45,222 nt of DNA from positions 1 to 45,222 of the forward strand of contig PHBR01000003.1 of assembly GCA_002840675.1 (NCBI GenBank), read 5' to 3'. Each line of letters starts with the position of its first letter. The stretch's first letter is position 1. This DNA comes from Chloroflexi bacterium HGW-Chloroflexi-9. GTDB taxonomy: Bacteria; Chloroflexota; Dehalococcoidia; UBA2979. Below, piece by piece: positions 23,242 through 31,562 of this stretch. A program made the position numbers and the translations under genes. The notes beneath the pieces were generated by a model. It saw nothing but the letters and a program-made list of their open reading frames with translations. It did no database searches and was not told the origin of the DNA.

Positions 23242-24471
23242 GGCCGTCCGCAGGCTCCGCGCCCGCGCGCCGATGACCGCGGCGGCGCTCACCAGGATCG
23301 CGCCCGCGCCCACCAGGGCGACCTGCGTCCCGGCACGGTCCGCGACCGCGCCGAGGATGAGCGGGCCCACCCAGCCGAAGCCGATCGCCACGCCCCACGC
23401 GCCCAGCACGCGCCCGCGGAGGTGGTCCGGCACATGCTTCTGGAGCAGGATCCACTCCAGCGCGTCCACTATCGCCGCCGCCGCGCCGACCCCGCACGCC
23501 GCGAGCAGCGACACCGCGTAGATGTTGGACACGCCCAGGGCGGCGAGCATCACGCCGAACACGGCGAACACGCCCACCAGTAGCAGCCCCTGCCGCCCTC
23601 GGTCGCTCACGACCGCCAGCACGATCGTGCCGAGCATCGACCCGACCGAGGTCGCGCCGACGAGCCCGCCAAGCCCGGCCGCGCCGACGTTCAGCACCTG
23701 CTCGGCGACCACCGGCATCAGCGACTGGAAGGAGAACCCCACGATCTCCACCAGCACCATCATCGCCAGCAGCAGCGCGACGATCGGGATGCGCAGGACC
23801 GCCTGCAGGCCTCCGACGACATCCGCGAGGAACGAGGTGGATGAGCGTGCAGCCGTGCGCAGGCCGGAGGGGATGCCGGCGTAGGTCAGCGCCGCGCCCG
23901 CCAGCGGCACCGCGGCGAGGAGGAAGGTGAGCCCCGGCCCGATCGTCGCGATCAACACGCCGCCGCCGAGGGCACCCGCCGCCCCGACCGCGCGCTGGCC
24001 GACCGACATGAGGCTGATCGCGTTCGGCCGACGCTCCGGCCCCACAACGTCGCCGGCGAACGCGGTCAGGCTGGCGAGGCTGAACGTCATCGCGCACCCG
24101 CTGAGGGCGACCAGCACCAGGATTGCGCCGATAGAGACGCGGTCGGCGAACACCAGCGCGGCGACCGTGAGCATGATCAGGGCGTTGCAGGTGGCCGTGA
24201 TCGCCAGCACCCGGCCTCGCGGGTAGCGGTCGGAGACGGCGCCCGCGACCGGGCCGAGCAGGATGCCGGGCGCGGAGCGCGCGGAGACGGAGGCGGCGGT
24301 GAGGAACACCGACCCCGTCACGTCCAGCACAAACCAGCCGATGGCGACGCGTTCCATCCACTGGCCCAGGGCGAACAGCACCGCTGCCGTCCACAGCCGC
24401 CGGAACCCCGGGACGGAGAATGACCCCAGGACGCGGCTGAGACCTCCAGGGGCAACAGGTGCTGCGGTCAG
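23239..24471 (-). CDS. MFS transporter (EntS/MFS_3-like), fourth of four
   Basis: The 410-residue protein starts SFSVPGFRRLWTAAVLFALG and has the MFS loop GAVSDRYPRGRVLAIT near residue 75 and about twelve membrane segments. It probably exports a small compound. Start choice is unusual. The first in-frame ATG, at 24576, lies upstream of a -10 box (24508-24513) and would add an unconserved leader. CTG 24471 is preceded by a perfect GGAGG with 7 bases of spacing and gives the normal family N-terminus. It is divergent from the secreted-protein gene at 24601. Confidence 0.85.
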   Translation of the reverse strand: MTAAPVAPGGLSRVLGSFSVPGFRRLWTAAVLFALGQWMERVAIGWFVLDVTGSVFLTAASVSARSAPGILLGPVAGAVSDRYPRGRVLAITATCNALIMLTVAALVFADRVSIGAILVLVALSGCAMTFSLASLTAFAGDVVGPERRPNAISLMSVGQRAVGAAGALGGGVLIATIGPGLTFLLAAVPLAGAALTYAGIPSGLRTAARSSTSFLADVVGGLQAVLRIPIVALLLAMMVLVEIVGFSFQSLMPVVAEQVLNVGAAGLGGLVGATSVGSMLGTIVLAVVSDRGRQGLLLVGVFAVFGVMLAALGVSNIYAVSLLAACGVGAAAAIVDALEWILLQKHVPDHLRGRVLGAWGVAIGFGWVGPLILGAVADRAGTQVALVGAGAILVSAAAVIGARARSLRTA

Positions 24472-24507
24472 TGGAGCGCCTCCGGCTCTGTTGCGTGTGA
24501 AGCATCG

Positions 24508-24513
24508 AGCGTA
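24508..24513 (-). promoter_or_regulatory. Putative -10 box of MFS transporter 4
   Basis: TACGCT on the minus strand is 36 bases before CTG 24471, leaving room for the GGAGG box on the message. Confidence 0.35.
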
Positions 24514-24545
24514 GCGGCACACACCCGGTCGTGGCGGGGGGGTGG

Positions 24546-24551
24546 TACCGT
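24546..24551 (+). promoter_or_regulatory. Putative -10 box of the secreted protein gene
   Basis: TACCGT lies 49 bases before ATG 24601. It is about 40 bases from the divergent MFS promoter. Confidence 0.35.
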
Positions 24552-24600
24552 CCACCGTACGGCGGCAACCGACCATCCCTACCTACTGAAGGATCATCAC

Positions 24601-25464
24601 ATGATGAAACGAATCCTGCTGGTTGCAGCGCTGGCGTTGGGCTTCGCGGTCGCGGCACCCGTGTCCGCTGCCGACCCTTCCACGGTGGTCGTGACCCCCG
24701 GGGACATGGCGACGAGCGTCGCGGACGTGCTTGCGGCGCCCGAGTCGTGGTTCTTCTTCAATGACGAGAACGACACGATCGACGCCTCGCTTGGCTCGTT
24801 CGTCACGGGGCCGGGCACGCCGCCCGCCGGCACGGACAGCGTGCAGGTCAGCGTCACCGGGACCGAGCGCCGCAACCTCGCGACCTACCGGTTCGCCGGG
24901 ACGCCCCTCGCAGACATCACCGACCTACGCTTCAGCACCTACAACCCGTCTGCCGGGAACGGCGGCGCGGCGAACCGGTCGGCGTACCTCAACTTCAACG
25001 TGGACTTTGATGGCTCCGACACCTGGCAGCGCCGGCTCATTTTCGTGCCGAGCCAGAACGGCGCCGTGGTGCAGGACCAGTGGCAGCAGTGGGACGCCAT
25101 CGCCGGCGGTGCGGCGCTGTGGCGGTACTCGGGCGCGACCTGGCCGGTCACCGGCCAGCCCGGCACCACGGCGAAGACGTGGGCGCAGATCCTGTCCGAC
25201 TACCCGGGCGTCCGCATCCGCGTGACCGACTCATGGCTCGGCCTCCGCGTCGGGGAGCCGTACGCCAGCGGGTACACCGAGAACCTGGACGCTTTCGTGT
25301 TCGGCACGGCGGCCGGCGCGACCACGTTCGACTTCGAGATCACCGCGCCGGTACTGGTGCCGACCTCGATGGACGACTGCAAGAACGGCGGCTGGGCCAC
25401 GTTCACCGCGCCGTCGTTCAAGAACCAGGGCCTCTGTATCCGGTACGTCCAGACCGGCAAGTAG
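24601..25464 (+). CDS. Secreted protein with C-terminal CKNGGW motif
   Basis: The 287-residue protein has a clean signal peptide (MMKRILLVAALALGFAVA, cleaved after VSA) and a beta-rich body of about 230 residues with an FFFNDENDTIDASLGSF segment near residue 50. The last 30 residues carry DDCKNGGWATF and FKNQGLCIRY. That tail recurs at the C-termini of exported proteins in several high-GC phyla, and its two cysteines probably bridge. No enzyme motif is visible, and I do not recognise the body, which could be a carbohydrate- or surface-binding fold. A GAAGGA box precedes the ATG and a strong hairpin follows the gene. Confidence 0.8.
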   Translation: MMKRILLVAALALGFAVAAPVSAADPSTVVVTPGDMATSVADVLAAPESWFFFNDENDTIDASLGSFVTGPGTPPAGTDSVQVSVTGTERRNLATYRFAGTPLADITDLRFSTYNPSAGNGGAANRSAYLNFNVDFDGSDTWQRRLIFVPSQNGAVVQDQWQQWDAIAGGAALWRYSGATWPVTGQPGTTAKTWAQILSDYPGVRIRVTDSWLGLRVGEPYASGYTENLDAFVFGTAAGATTFDFEITAPVLVPTSMDDCKNGGWATFTAPSFKNQGLCIRYVQTGK

Positions 25465-25486
25465 CCCTCACAGGCTGCCATGATCG

Positions 25487-25514
25487 AGGAGCCCCGGTGC
25501 GAACCGGGGCTCCT
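25487..25514 (+). terminator. Terminator hairpin after the secreted protein gene
   Basis: AGGAGCCCCGGT pairs perfectly with ACCGGGGCTCCT around a GCGA tetraloop. It is convergent with the hydrolase gene at 25540 and may serve both strands. Confidence 0.75.
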
Positions 25515-25539
25515 TCGCGTCACGGGCGCGGGCGGCGAC

Positions 25540-26418
25540 CTACCAGGCGAGCGCGTCCTCGATCAGGCCGCGCACCACGCCCGTCATCTCCAGCGGGAAG
25601 AAGTGCGAGGCCTCCGACAACTGCCGGTCGCGCACCTGCGGGAACAGGCGCACCGCCTCCGGCCGTGTGGCGGACGGCCCGAGGCCCGGCGGGTCGTCCG
25701 GCTGGCGGTCGCGGGCGCGCACCACGCTCACCCGTGCCCGGACGTTCGGGAGATCGTCGTCCAGCGACGCGGTGTCGCGCCCCGCGTAGACCGACGCCTC
25801 GAACAGGGGCGGGCACGCGAGTCGGTAGCCCTCGATGCTGGGGTCGGGCACGAGGCCGGACGCGGCATAGGCGCGTAGCGCGGCCTCATCCCAGGCCGAG
25901 AACGGGCGCTGGGTCCGCAGGCGGTCGAAGAAGTCCTCAGGTGACGCCCAGGTGCTACGGCGTCGCGCCGCCGGTTGCTCGGCGGCCTCGGCCGGCGGCG
26001 GCGTGCCCTCTGGCGGCCGTGCCGACAGGGTGGGGTCGAGGAGCAACAACCGGCTGATCCGCTCCGGCGCCTCCAACGCCGCCGCCACGGCGGAGTGACC
26101 ACCCATCGAGTGCCCCACGACCAGCACGTCCTCCAGCCCGAGCGCCTCGATCGCGGCGGCGATGTCCTCGCCGAACTGCCGCCAGCGGAAGCGCGGCGCC
26201 ACCGGGTCGGGTGCGGGTGACAGGCCGTGCCCGCGCAGGTCGATCGCCATCACATGCCAGTCCTCCGGCAGCGTGGCGACCACCGGATCCCAGGTGCGCG
26301 CGCTGAGGCCGGTCGCGTGCACTAGCATCACGTTCGGGCCGTCGCCACCCCAGTCGTGGACGGCGAGGTCGGTGTCGTTCGCGTGGATCAGGGTGACGCG
26401 CGGCTCGTCCTGCATCAC
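25540..26418 (-). CDS. Alpha/beta hydrolase, operon partner of the S9 peptidase
   Basis: The 292-residue protein has Ser104 in the elbow GHSMGGHS, the oxyanion HATGLSART near residue 34, the family segment AIDLRGHGLS and a C-terminal His in SEASHFFPLEM. A cap region of about 70 residues, Pro- and Arg-rich (ARPPEGTPPPAEAAEQPA), sits between the strands. There is no signal peptide. The start overlaps the S9 peptidase stop by four bases (26415-26418), so they are co-translated. It could release products made by the peptidase, or be an unrelated esterase. Confidence 0.85.
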   Translation of the reverse strand: MMQDEPRVTLIHANDTDLAVHDWGGDGPNVMLVHATGLSARTWDPVVATLPEDWHVMAIDLRGHGLSPAPDPVAPRFRWRQFGEDIAAAIEALGLEDVLVVGHSMGGHSAVAAALEAPERISRLLLLDPTLSARPPEGTPPPAEAAEQPAARRRSTWASPEDFFDRLRTQRPFSAWDEAALRAYAASGLVPDPSIEGYRLACPPLFEASVYAGRDTASLDDDLPNVRARVSVVRARDRQPDDPPGLGPSATRPEAVRLFPQVRDRQLSEASHFFPLEMTGVVRGLIEDALAW

Positions 26419-28244
26419 TCCTGGCCCTTCGGCCCGCGCAGGTGCGCGTCGACGAAGTCCACGACGCGACGCGATAGGTCGAGGCGGTGCGCGAGCTTAT
26501 GGAAGCCGTGCCCTTCCTCCGGGTAGACCACGTACTCCACGATGCCCTCGTTCCGGCGCACGGTTTCCACGATCTGCTCGGACTCCTCGGGCGGGACGCG
26601 GACGTCGTGGTCGCCCTGGAATACGAGCATCGGCGTGCGGATCAGGTGAGCTTTGTGAATGGGCGAGATCGAGCGCAGGAACGCCGGGTCCTCGCCGTAC
26701 TCGCGTGACCGGTGCTTCCGGCGCCACGCGCCCGTGAACTTCAGGAACGTCTCGAAGTTGGCGATGCCGTAGAGGTTCACCGCGGCCGACCAGCGCTCCG
26801 GCGCCTCCGTGATCGCGGCGAGCACCATGAACCCACCGTAGGAGCCGCCCATCACGCCGATGCGGTCCGGGTCCACCTCGCCCGTGGCGGCGAGCCAGTC
26901 GGCGGCGGCGATCAGGTCGCGCACGGAGTCCATGCGCTTCTCCACGTCGTCCGCGTGGCCCCACTCCTTGCCATAGCCGGAGGAGCCGCGCACGTTCGGC
27001 ACCAGCAGCGCTACGTCCCCCCTCGCGAGGAGGTAGTGCGGGGCGGAGTACCGCCCCCACAACGCGGGGCGGCTCTGCATCTCCGGGCCGCCGTGCACCA
27101 GCACCAGGCACGCCAGCGACCCGTCGCGAGGCGCATCGTCCGGCACGTAGTAGAAGGCCGGGATCTCGCGCCCGTCGAAACTCGTGTAACGGATCAGGCG
27201 CGGCTCCGGCAGCGACTCCAGCGGTAGGCCGCGCGTCTGGCTGGACGTGAGCCGTCCGAGGCGCCCCGTCGCGACCTCCGCGACCCACACGTCCGGCACA
27301 TGCCGTGGCCCCTCGAACGTGAATGCGAACGCGCTCCCGTCCGGCCGCCACGCCGGCGTGCTCGCCACGCCCGCCGGCATCGCGTCCAGCGCGATCCGCG
27401 CGCCGAGGCGTGCGTCCGCGGTGACCTCGTACGCCTCCAGGCGGCCATAGCCGTCCTCGTTCACCACGATCGCGAGGCGCGTGCCGTCCGGCGTCAGCGC
27501 CAGCGCCTCCACGTCCCAGTCGTGCGCCAGCAGCACCTCGCGCTCCAGCGTCGCGAGGTCGATGCGTTCGAGGCCGAAGAACTCGCGCCCGTCGTTCGCC
27601 AGCGTCAGCACTGCGCCCGCAGGGTGGATGTGGGAGTGCGTCCACTCGGAAAGGTCGTCGTGCTCGGTGAGCAGTCGAGGTTCGCCGCTCTCCAGGTCGA
27701 GCAGCCAGAGGTTGCAGTCGCCGGGCTGCTCCTGGTTGAGGGTGCGGAACAGCACCGCGCGCCCATCTGGCGAGAAGCGGCTCGCCTCCAGGTTGCCGTC
27801 GTGCTCGAAGACCATCCGCTCCTCGCTGCTGTCGACGTCGAGGACGTAGAGGTCGAAGAACGAGGGGTTGCGACGGTTGGAGGCGTAGGAGAGCAACCGC
27901 CCATCCTCCGACCAGCCGCCGAAGGCGTGGATCACGCGCGGCATCGAGGCGAGCGGTCGGCTGGCTCCGCTCGTGAGGTCCAGCAGGTGCAACTGGTACT
28001 GCTCATCGCCGCCGTCATCCGCGATGTAGAGCAGTTCGTCGCGCCCGGGCCGGAACGCCACCTGGTAGATGACGCCGCCCGTGTCCGTCAGTTGCCGCGC
28101 CTCGCCGCCCGCTGCCGGGATGAGCCACGCCTGCGAGACGCCGGATCGGTTGGAGCGAAAGGCGAGGCGCGTGCCGGTCGAGTCGTACGAGGGCTGTTCG
28201 GACACCTCGATGCTGACGAAGTCGTCCAGTGTGAACGCGGTCAT
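26415..28244 (-). CDS. S9 family prolyl oligopeptidase-type peptidase
   Basis: The 609-residue protein has an N-terminal seven-bladed propeller of WD40/DPP-like repeats (LAFRSNRSGVSQAWLIP, SRFSPDGRAVLFRT) to about residue 345, then an alpha/beta hydrolase domain with Ser468 in GGSYGGFM, Asp547 in GDHDVRVP and His579 in EEGHGFHK. This matches acylaminoacyl-peptidase or DPP-like S9C enzymes that trim short peptides. No signal peptide is present, so it is cytoplasmic. ATG 28244 follows a GGGGGAG box; a longer frame has no similarity. It is divergent from the M20 peptidase, so this is a small peptide-degrading cluster. Confidence 0.92.
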   Translation of the reverse strand: MTAFTLDDFVSIEVSEQPSYDSTGTRLAFRSNRSGVSQAWLIPAAGGEARQLTDTGGVIYQVAFRPGRDELLYIADDGGDEQYQLHLLDLTSGASRPLASMPRVIHAFGGWSEDGRLLSYASNRRNPSFFDLYVLDVDSSEERMVFEHDGNLEASRFSPDGRAVLFRTLNQEQPGDCNLWLLDLESGEPRLLTEHDDLSEWTHSHIHPAGAVLTLANDGREFFGLERIDLATLEREVLLAHDWDVEALALTPDGTRLAIVVNEDGYGRLEAYEVTADARLGARIALDAMPAGVASTPAWRPDGSAFAFTFEGPRHVPDVWVAEVATGRLGRLTSSQTRGLPLESLPEPRLIRYTSFDGREIPAFYYVPDDAPRDGSLACLVLVHGGPEMQSRPALWGRYSAPHYLLARGDVALLVPNVRGSSGYGKEWGHADDVEKRMDSVRDLIAAADWLAATGEVDPDRIGVMGGSYGGFMVLAAITEAPERWSAAVNLYGIANFETFLKFTGAWRRKHRSREYGEDPAFLRSISPIHKAHLIRTPMLVFQGDHDVRVPPEESEQIVETVRRNEGIVEYVVYPEEGHGFHKLAHRLDLSRRVVDFVDAHLRGPKGQE

Positions 28245-28301
28245 CGTCGCTCCCCCGCCGCTTCGAGGCGGCGCGCACGCACCGCCGGGTTGCCGTGCCG
28301 A

Positions 28302-28307
28302 TAGTAT
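28302..28307 (+). promoter_or_regulatory. Putative -10 box of the M20 peptidase gene
   Basis: TAGTAT lies 44 bases before ATG 28352, with a clear GAGGAGGAG ribosome site between. Confidence 0.4.
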
Positions 28308-28351
28308 GCGCATGCATCGCAATCGTGATGCGCACCGAGGAGGAGCCCGCC

Positions 28352-29518
28352 ATGCCCACCGCCTTCGAACGCGCGCTGGAGCGCGCCGTCCCCGGGGTGA
28401 TCGAGGAGACCGTGCGCGTATGCGAGATCCCCGCGCCCACGTTCCGGGAGCGCACGCGCGGCCGCTACGTCTACGAGCGGCTGGAGGCGATCGGCGGGTG
28501 GTCGCACCTCGAGATGGACGGCCTGTCGAACGTGGTTGCTGTCCGCAAGGGCGAGGCGGGACATGCGCGGCTGCTACTGTGCGCGCACCTGGACACGGTC
28601 TTCCCGGACGAGGCGACCCCGGTCGTGCGGAGCCGCGACAAACTCACCGGCCGGGGAGTCGGTGACAACAGCCTGGGCGTGGCGGCCATGCTCGGCGTCG
28701 CGGAGGCGATGCAGGCGACCGCGGTCCGGGGCGTGGGCGACATCATCTTCGCGGCGAACGTGGGCGAGGAAGGCCGCGGCGACCTGCGCGGGGCGCGTCG
28801 CCTGGTCAAGGACTACGCGCGCGACTTCGACGCGATGATCGCCATCGAGGGGCACGCGCTGAACCGCATCCAGACGCAGGCCGTCGCCTCGCTCCGCTAC
28901 GAGGTGAGCGTGGAGACGGAGGGCGGGCACTCCTGGGGTGCGTACGGGCGCAAGAACGCCATCGCGCTGCTCGCGCGCGCGATCGTGGCCCTCGAGCCGC
29001 TGATGCCAGACCCGAAGGCGACGCCGAAGACCACGATGAACGTGGGCGTCATCCGTGGCGGGCGTAGCGTGAACACGATCGCGCCGGACGCGGTGTTTGA
29101 ACTGGACATCCGTTCCGTGGAGCCCGCGAACGTGGACGTGCTGCTGCGCGAGGTCCGGTTGGCGATGCGGCGCGCCGTGGGCGACGAGGCGGAGGTGCGC
29201 ATGAAGCGCATCGGCGCGCGTCCCGGCGGCAGCGTGTCGGTCGAGTCGCCGCTGGTGCAGGCGATGATCGGCGCGCGCAAAGCTCTCGGGCTGCCCGCGC
29301 CTGAGTTCTACGCCGGCTCCACGGATGCGAATGCCGCCCTCGGCGCCGGCTTCGCGACGACGTGTATCGGCGTGACCACGGGTGGTGAGGCGCACACGCC
29401 CCGCGAGTGGATCAGCACCGCGCCGATCAGGCAGGGCGTGCCGTTCCTCGGCCGCGCCATCGTCGCGGCGGCGCGGTTGCCTCGTGCGTCCTTCCGCCGC
29501 GGCAAGCGGCGAGAGTAG
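28352..29518 (+). CDS. M20 family metallopeptidase (dizinc)
   Basis: The 388-residue protein has the dizinc ligands of the M20 family: His79 and catalytic Asp81 in CAHLDTVFP, bridging Asp105 in GVGDNSLG, general base Glu139 with Glu140 in VGEEGRGD, and a late His in GEAHTPREW. A dimerisation domain covers about residues 180-290 (VETEGGHSWGAYG). Such enzymes are amino- or dipeptidases, or carboxypeptidases of the PepT/CPG2 type. There is no signal peptide. ATG 28352 follows GAGGAGGAG. With the S9 peptidase on the other strand it suggests peptide recycling. Confidence 0.9.
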   Translation: MPTAFERALERAVPGVIEETVRVCEIPAPTFRERTRGRYVYERLEAIGGWSHLEMDGLSNVVAVRKGEAGHARLLLCAHLDTVFPDEATPVVRSRDKLTGRGVGDNSLGVAAMLGVAEAMQATAVRGVGDIIFAANVGEEGRGDLRGARRLVKDYARDFDAMIAIEGHALNRIQTQAVASLRYEVSVETEGGHSWGAYGRKNAIALLARAIVALEPLMPDPKATPKTTMNVGVIRGGRSVNTIAPDAVFELDIRSVEPANVDVLLREVRLAMRRAVGDEAEVRMKRIGARPGGSVSVESPLVQAMIGARKALGLPAPEFYAGSTDANAALGAGFATTCIGVTTGGEAHTPREWISTAPIRQGVPFLGRAIVAAARLPRASFRRGKRRE

Positions 29519-29571
29519 CGCGCGCGGCGGAAGTCCCGGGCCCACGGTGCCCTTCGTCGCTTGCCACTGCC

Positions 29572-29973
29572 ATGGGGTGGTCTGACGATGGATTCGTGGA
29601 ACTCTCACCGAACTTCCTGCGCCGCAGCGCGCACCGTCGACTGACGATCGTGCTGGTCTTCGCCCTCCTCGCCCCTTCCCTCGGTGCGGCGATGGGCTAC
29701 GACACCTGGGGCTGGGTGCCGGAGCACGGCCACGTGGCGCTCGGCGCGGTGGCCCCTGACCACCGCCACCCGTGGGATGCCGCCCCCGCCCGTACGGCCG
29801 ATGGTGAGCGGCTGGGCTTCGCGCCTGGCGGACTGCTCGGCGCGCCCGCGCTCCCGATCCTGCTCGTGGCCGGCCTCGTGCTGCCCGTCCTGTTGACCCG
29901 CCTGGTCGCACCCCGCGTCGAGGTGTTCAGGCTCGCTCCGCTGCCGCTTCCGGAACCGCCCCCTCCGCGCTGA
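29572..29973 (+). CDS. Small membrane protein with His-bearing outer loop, copper-operon leader
   Basis: The 133-residue protein has two membrane segments (LTIVLVFALLAPSLGAAMG near residue 24 and LPILLVAGLVLPVLLTRL near residue 95) joined by a polar loop with EHGHVALG and PDHRHPWD, and a Pro-rich tail ending EPPPPR. I do not recognise a named family. The loop histidines and its place directly before SCO1 and a PCuAC chaperone point to metal binding outside the membrane. A protein of the same plan (37108-37476) starts the second copper block. The start is unsure: ATG 29572 or GTG 29596, neither with a strong ribosome site. Confidence 0.65.
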   Translation: MGWSDDGFVELSPNFLRRSAHRRLTIVLVFALLAPSLGAAMGYDTWGWVPEHGHVALGAVAPDHRHPWDAAPARTADGERLGFAPGGLLGAPALPILLVAGLVLPVLLTRLVAPRVEVFRLAPLPLPEPPPPR

Positions 29974-30012
29974 TCTCCGTCCGTCACGCCTGACCGACAG
30001 AGGAGAGATGCG

Positions 30013-30633
30013 ATGCAGCGCATACTGCGCAGGGTCCGGATCCCGGCACTGGTGGGGATCGCCGTCATCGTCGTGGCGCTCGCCCTCGGCTGCCGCGAGG
30101 ACGCACCCGCGTTCGCCTCGGCGGTCGTGGAGCCGCCGTCGCGCATGCCGGAGGTCAACCTGGTCGCGGGCGATGGGCAGCCATTCCGGTTGTCGGACCA
30201 GCAGGGCAAGGTGGTGGTGGTCTACGTGGGCTACACGTTCTGCCCTGACCTCTGCCCGCTCGCCATGTCCACGCTCGGGAACGCGTACGACCGCCTTCCT
30301 GCCGAGGTCCGGGACGGTGTTCAGGTGGTGATGATCACCGCCGACCCCGCCCGGGACACACCGGAGGTGATGGCGAAGTACGTCAACTACTTCGACCCGT
30401 CCTTCACTGGGGTGTCGGGTGATCCGGCAACGGTGCTGGAAACCCTCGCCTCATGGGGGATTCACCCGGAGCGGAGCGCGACGGGGGCGAATGGCTCGTA
30501 CTTCGTCTCACACCCGACCCGTATGTACGTATTCAACCGTGACGGTCTGCTGAGACTGCAGATCGCTCACGACCTCGAACCAGAGTCTGTCGCCAGCGAC
30601 CTTGAGCTCGTCTGGCGCGAAGGGAACGACTGA
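30013..30633 (+). CDS. SCO1/SenC family copper-binding lipoprotein
   Basis: The 206-residue protein has a signal peptide with lipobox LALGC (Cys27) and a thioredoxin-fold SCO domain. The copper ligands are Cys77 and Cys81 in TFCPDLCP and His167 in VSHPTRMY. SCO proteins deliver copper or reduce cysteines for assembly of the CuA site of cytochrome oxidase. It should be anchored outside the cytoplasmic membrane. An AGAGGAGAG box precedes the start. It lies 39 bases after the small membrane protein and two bases before the PCuAC gene, so they form one operon. Confidence 0.93.
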   Translation: MQRILRRVRIPALVGIAVIVVALALGCREDAPAFASAVVEPPSRMPEVNLVAGDGQPFRLSDQQGKVVVVYVGYTFCPDLCPLAMSTLGNAYDRLPAEVRDGVQVVMITADPARDTPEVMAKYVNYFDPSFTGVSGDPATVLETLASWGIHPERSATGANGSYFVSHPTRMYVFNRDGLLRLQIAHDLEPESVASDLELVWREGND

Positions 30634-30635
30634 CC

Positions 30636-31202
30636 ATGATGCACACCCCGAAGGCGGCCCGCCGCCTGATCCTGATCGCGGCGATCGCCGCTGCCGGCAT
30701 CTTCGCCACCGCCTGCTCGTCCGACTCGGACGAGGACGCCGAGGCGACGGCCGCGCCAGTCGAGGCGACGGCGACCCTCGCCGCGCCCGCGGCCCCGGCG
30801 ATCGAGATCGCGGACATTCGCGCCCGAGCGACCCCGGGCCTTGAGAATGAGAACAGTGCCGCGTACGCGGTGATCACCAACCGCGGCACCGAGAAGGACC
30901 GGCTCGTGAGCGGGTCAGTCGACGCTTCCGTGGCCGGCCGCGTCGAACTTCACACCACCGTGAAGGAAGGCGAGATGATGCGGATGGTGCAGGTGGACGG
31001 CTGGGACATTGAGCCCGGTGCGTCGCTGGAACTGATGCCCGGCGGCAACCACGTCATGATCCTCGAACTCGCGGAGCAGTTCGTGGTCGGTGACACCTTC
31101 ACCCTGACGCTGGTCTTCGAGCAGGCCGGCGAGATCGAGGTCGAAGTCCCGGTCATGGAGATCGCCACGAGTGGCATGGCGACGCCCGGCGCGATGAACT
31201 AA
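30636..31202 (+). CDS. PCuAC-type periplasmic copper chaperone (DUF461)
   Basis: The 188-residue lipoprotein has its lipobox at TAC (Cys27), an acidic/Ala linker, and a cupredoxin-like domain. The copper motif is complete: His106, ten residues, Met117, 21 residues, His139, one residue, Met141, exactly the H-x10-M-x21-H-x-M pattern of PCuAC proteins. PCuAC hands Cu(I) to the CuA site or to SCO1 during oxidase assembly. It starts two bases after the SCO1 stop, and the message ends at the hairpin 31233-31263. ATG 30636 or 30639 are both possible. Confidence 0.93.
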   Translation: MMHTPKAARRLILIAAIAAAGIFATACSSDSDEDAEATAAPVEATATLAAPAAPAIEIADIRARATPGLENENSAAYAVITNRGTEKDRLVSGSVDASVAGRVELHTTVKEGEMMRMVQVDGWDIEPGASLELMPGGNHVMILELAEQFVVGDTFTLTLVFEQAGEIEVEVPVMEIATSGMATPGAMN

Positions 31203-31232
31203 CGCCCGGAGCGGGCTGACAGAGTCCAACGA

Positions 31233-31263
31233 AGAGCGGGGCGGCCATCGGCCGCCCCGCTCT
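31233..31263 (+). terminator. Terminator hairpin of the SCO1-PCuAC operon
   Basis: AGAGCGGGGCGGCC pairs perfectly with its complement around a three-base loop ATC. It starts 30 bases after the PCuAC stop. Confidence 0.75.
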
Positions 31264-31284
31264 CCGTCTCTGCGCCACCCGTTG

Positions 31285-31440
31285 CTACCAGGTGTGCTCC
31301 GCCTGTACGGCAGATGCGCGAGCCGCAGCGCCGCGTCCCACCGCGCGAGCACCGCACGGTACGCCTCGGACGGGGTGTACCGGCCGAAGACCAGCGGCGC
31401 CAGCGTGTCCGGCGTCAGCGCCAGGCCCACGCCTGCCCGT
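31285..31440 (-). pseudogene. Possible decayed 3' end of a protein gene
   Basis: In the 300-base gap before the acyl-CoA dehydrogenase, the minus strand holds a coding-like stretch (LALTPDTLAPLVFGRYTPSE, then AYRAVLARWDAALRLAHL). It runs on without a good start and loses its frame near 31315. In another frame it ends AVQAEHTW and a TAG at 31285. The pattern resembles the C-terminus of GNAT acetyltransferases with a sterol-carrier-type tail, but this is a weak guess. I see no other feature in 31264-31562 apart from the GGAGGAG ribosome site of the next gene. Confidence 0.3.
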
Positions 31441-31562
31441 CGACCATGCCGCACCCTGACCTTGACGCGCGCGTACACGTTCGTGATAGTGCGCCTAGCC
31501 GCGCGCCTCCCTCGAGGCGTCGTGCGTCGTCGCCGGCGGTCGCCGGGGTGGAGGAGACACAC

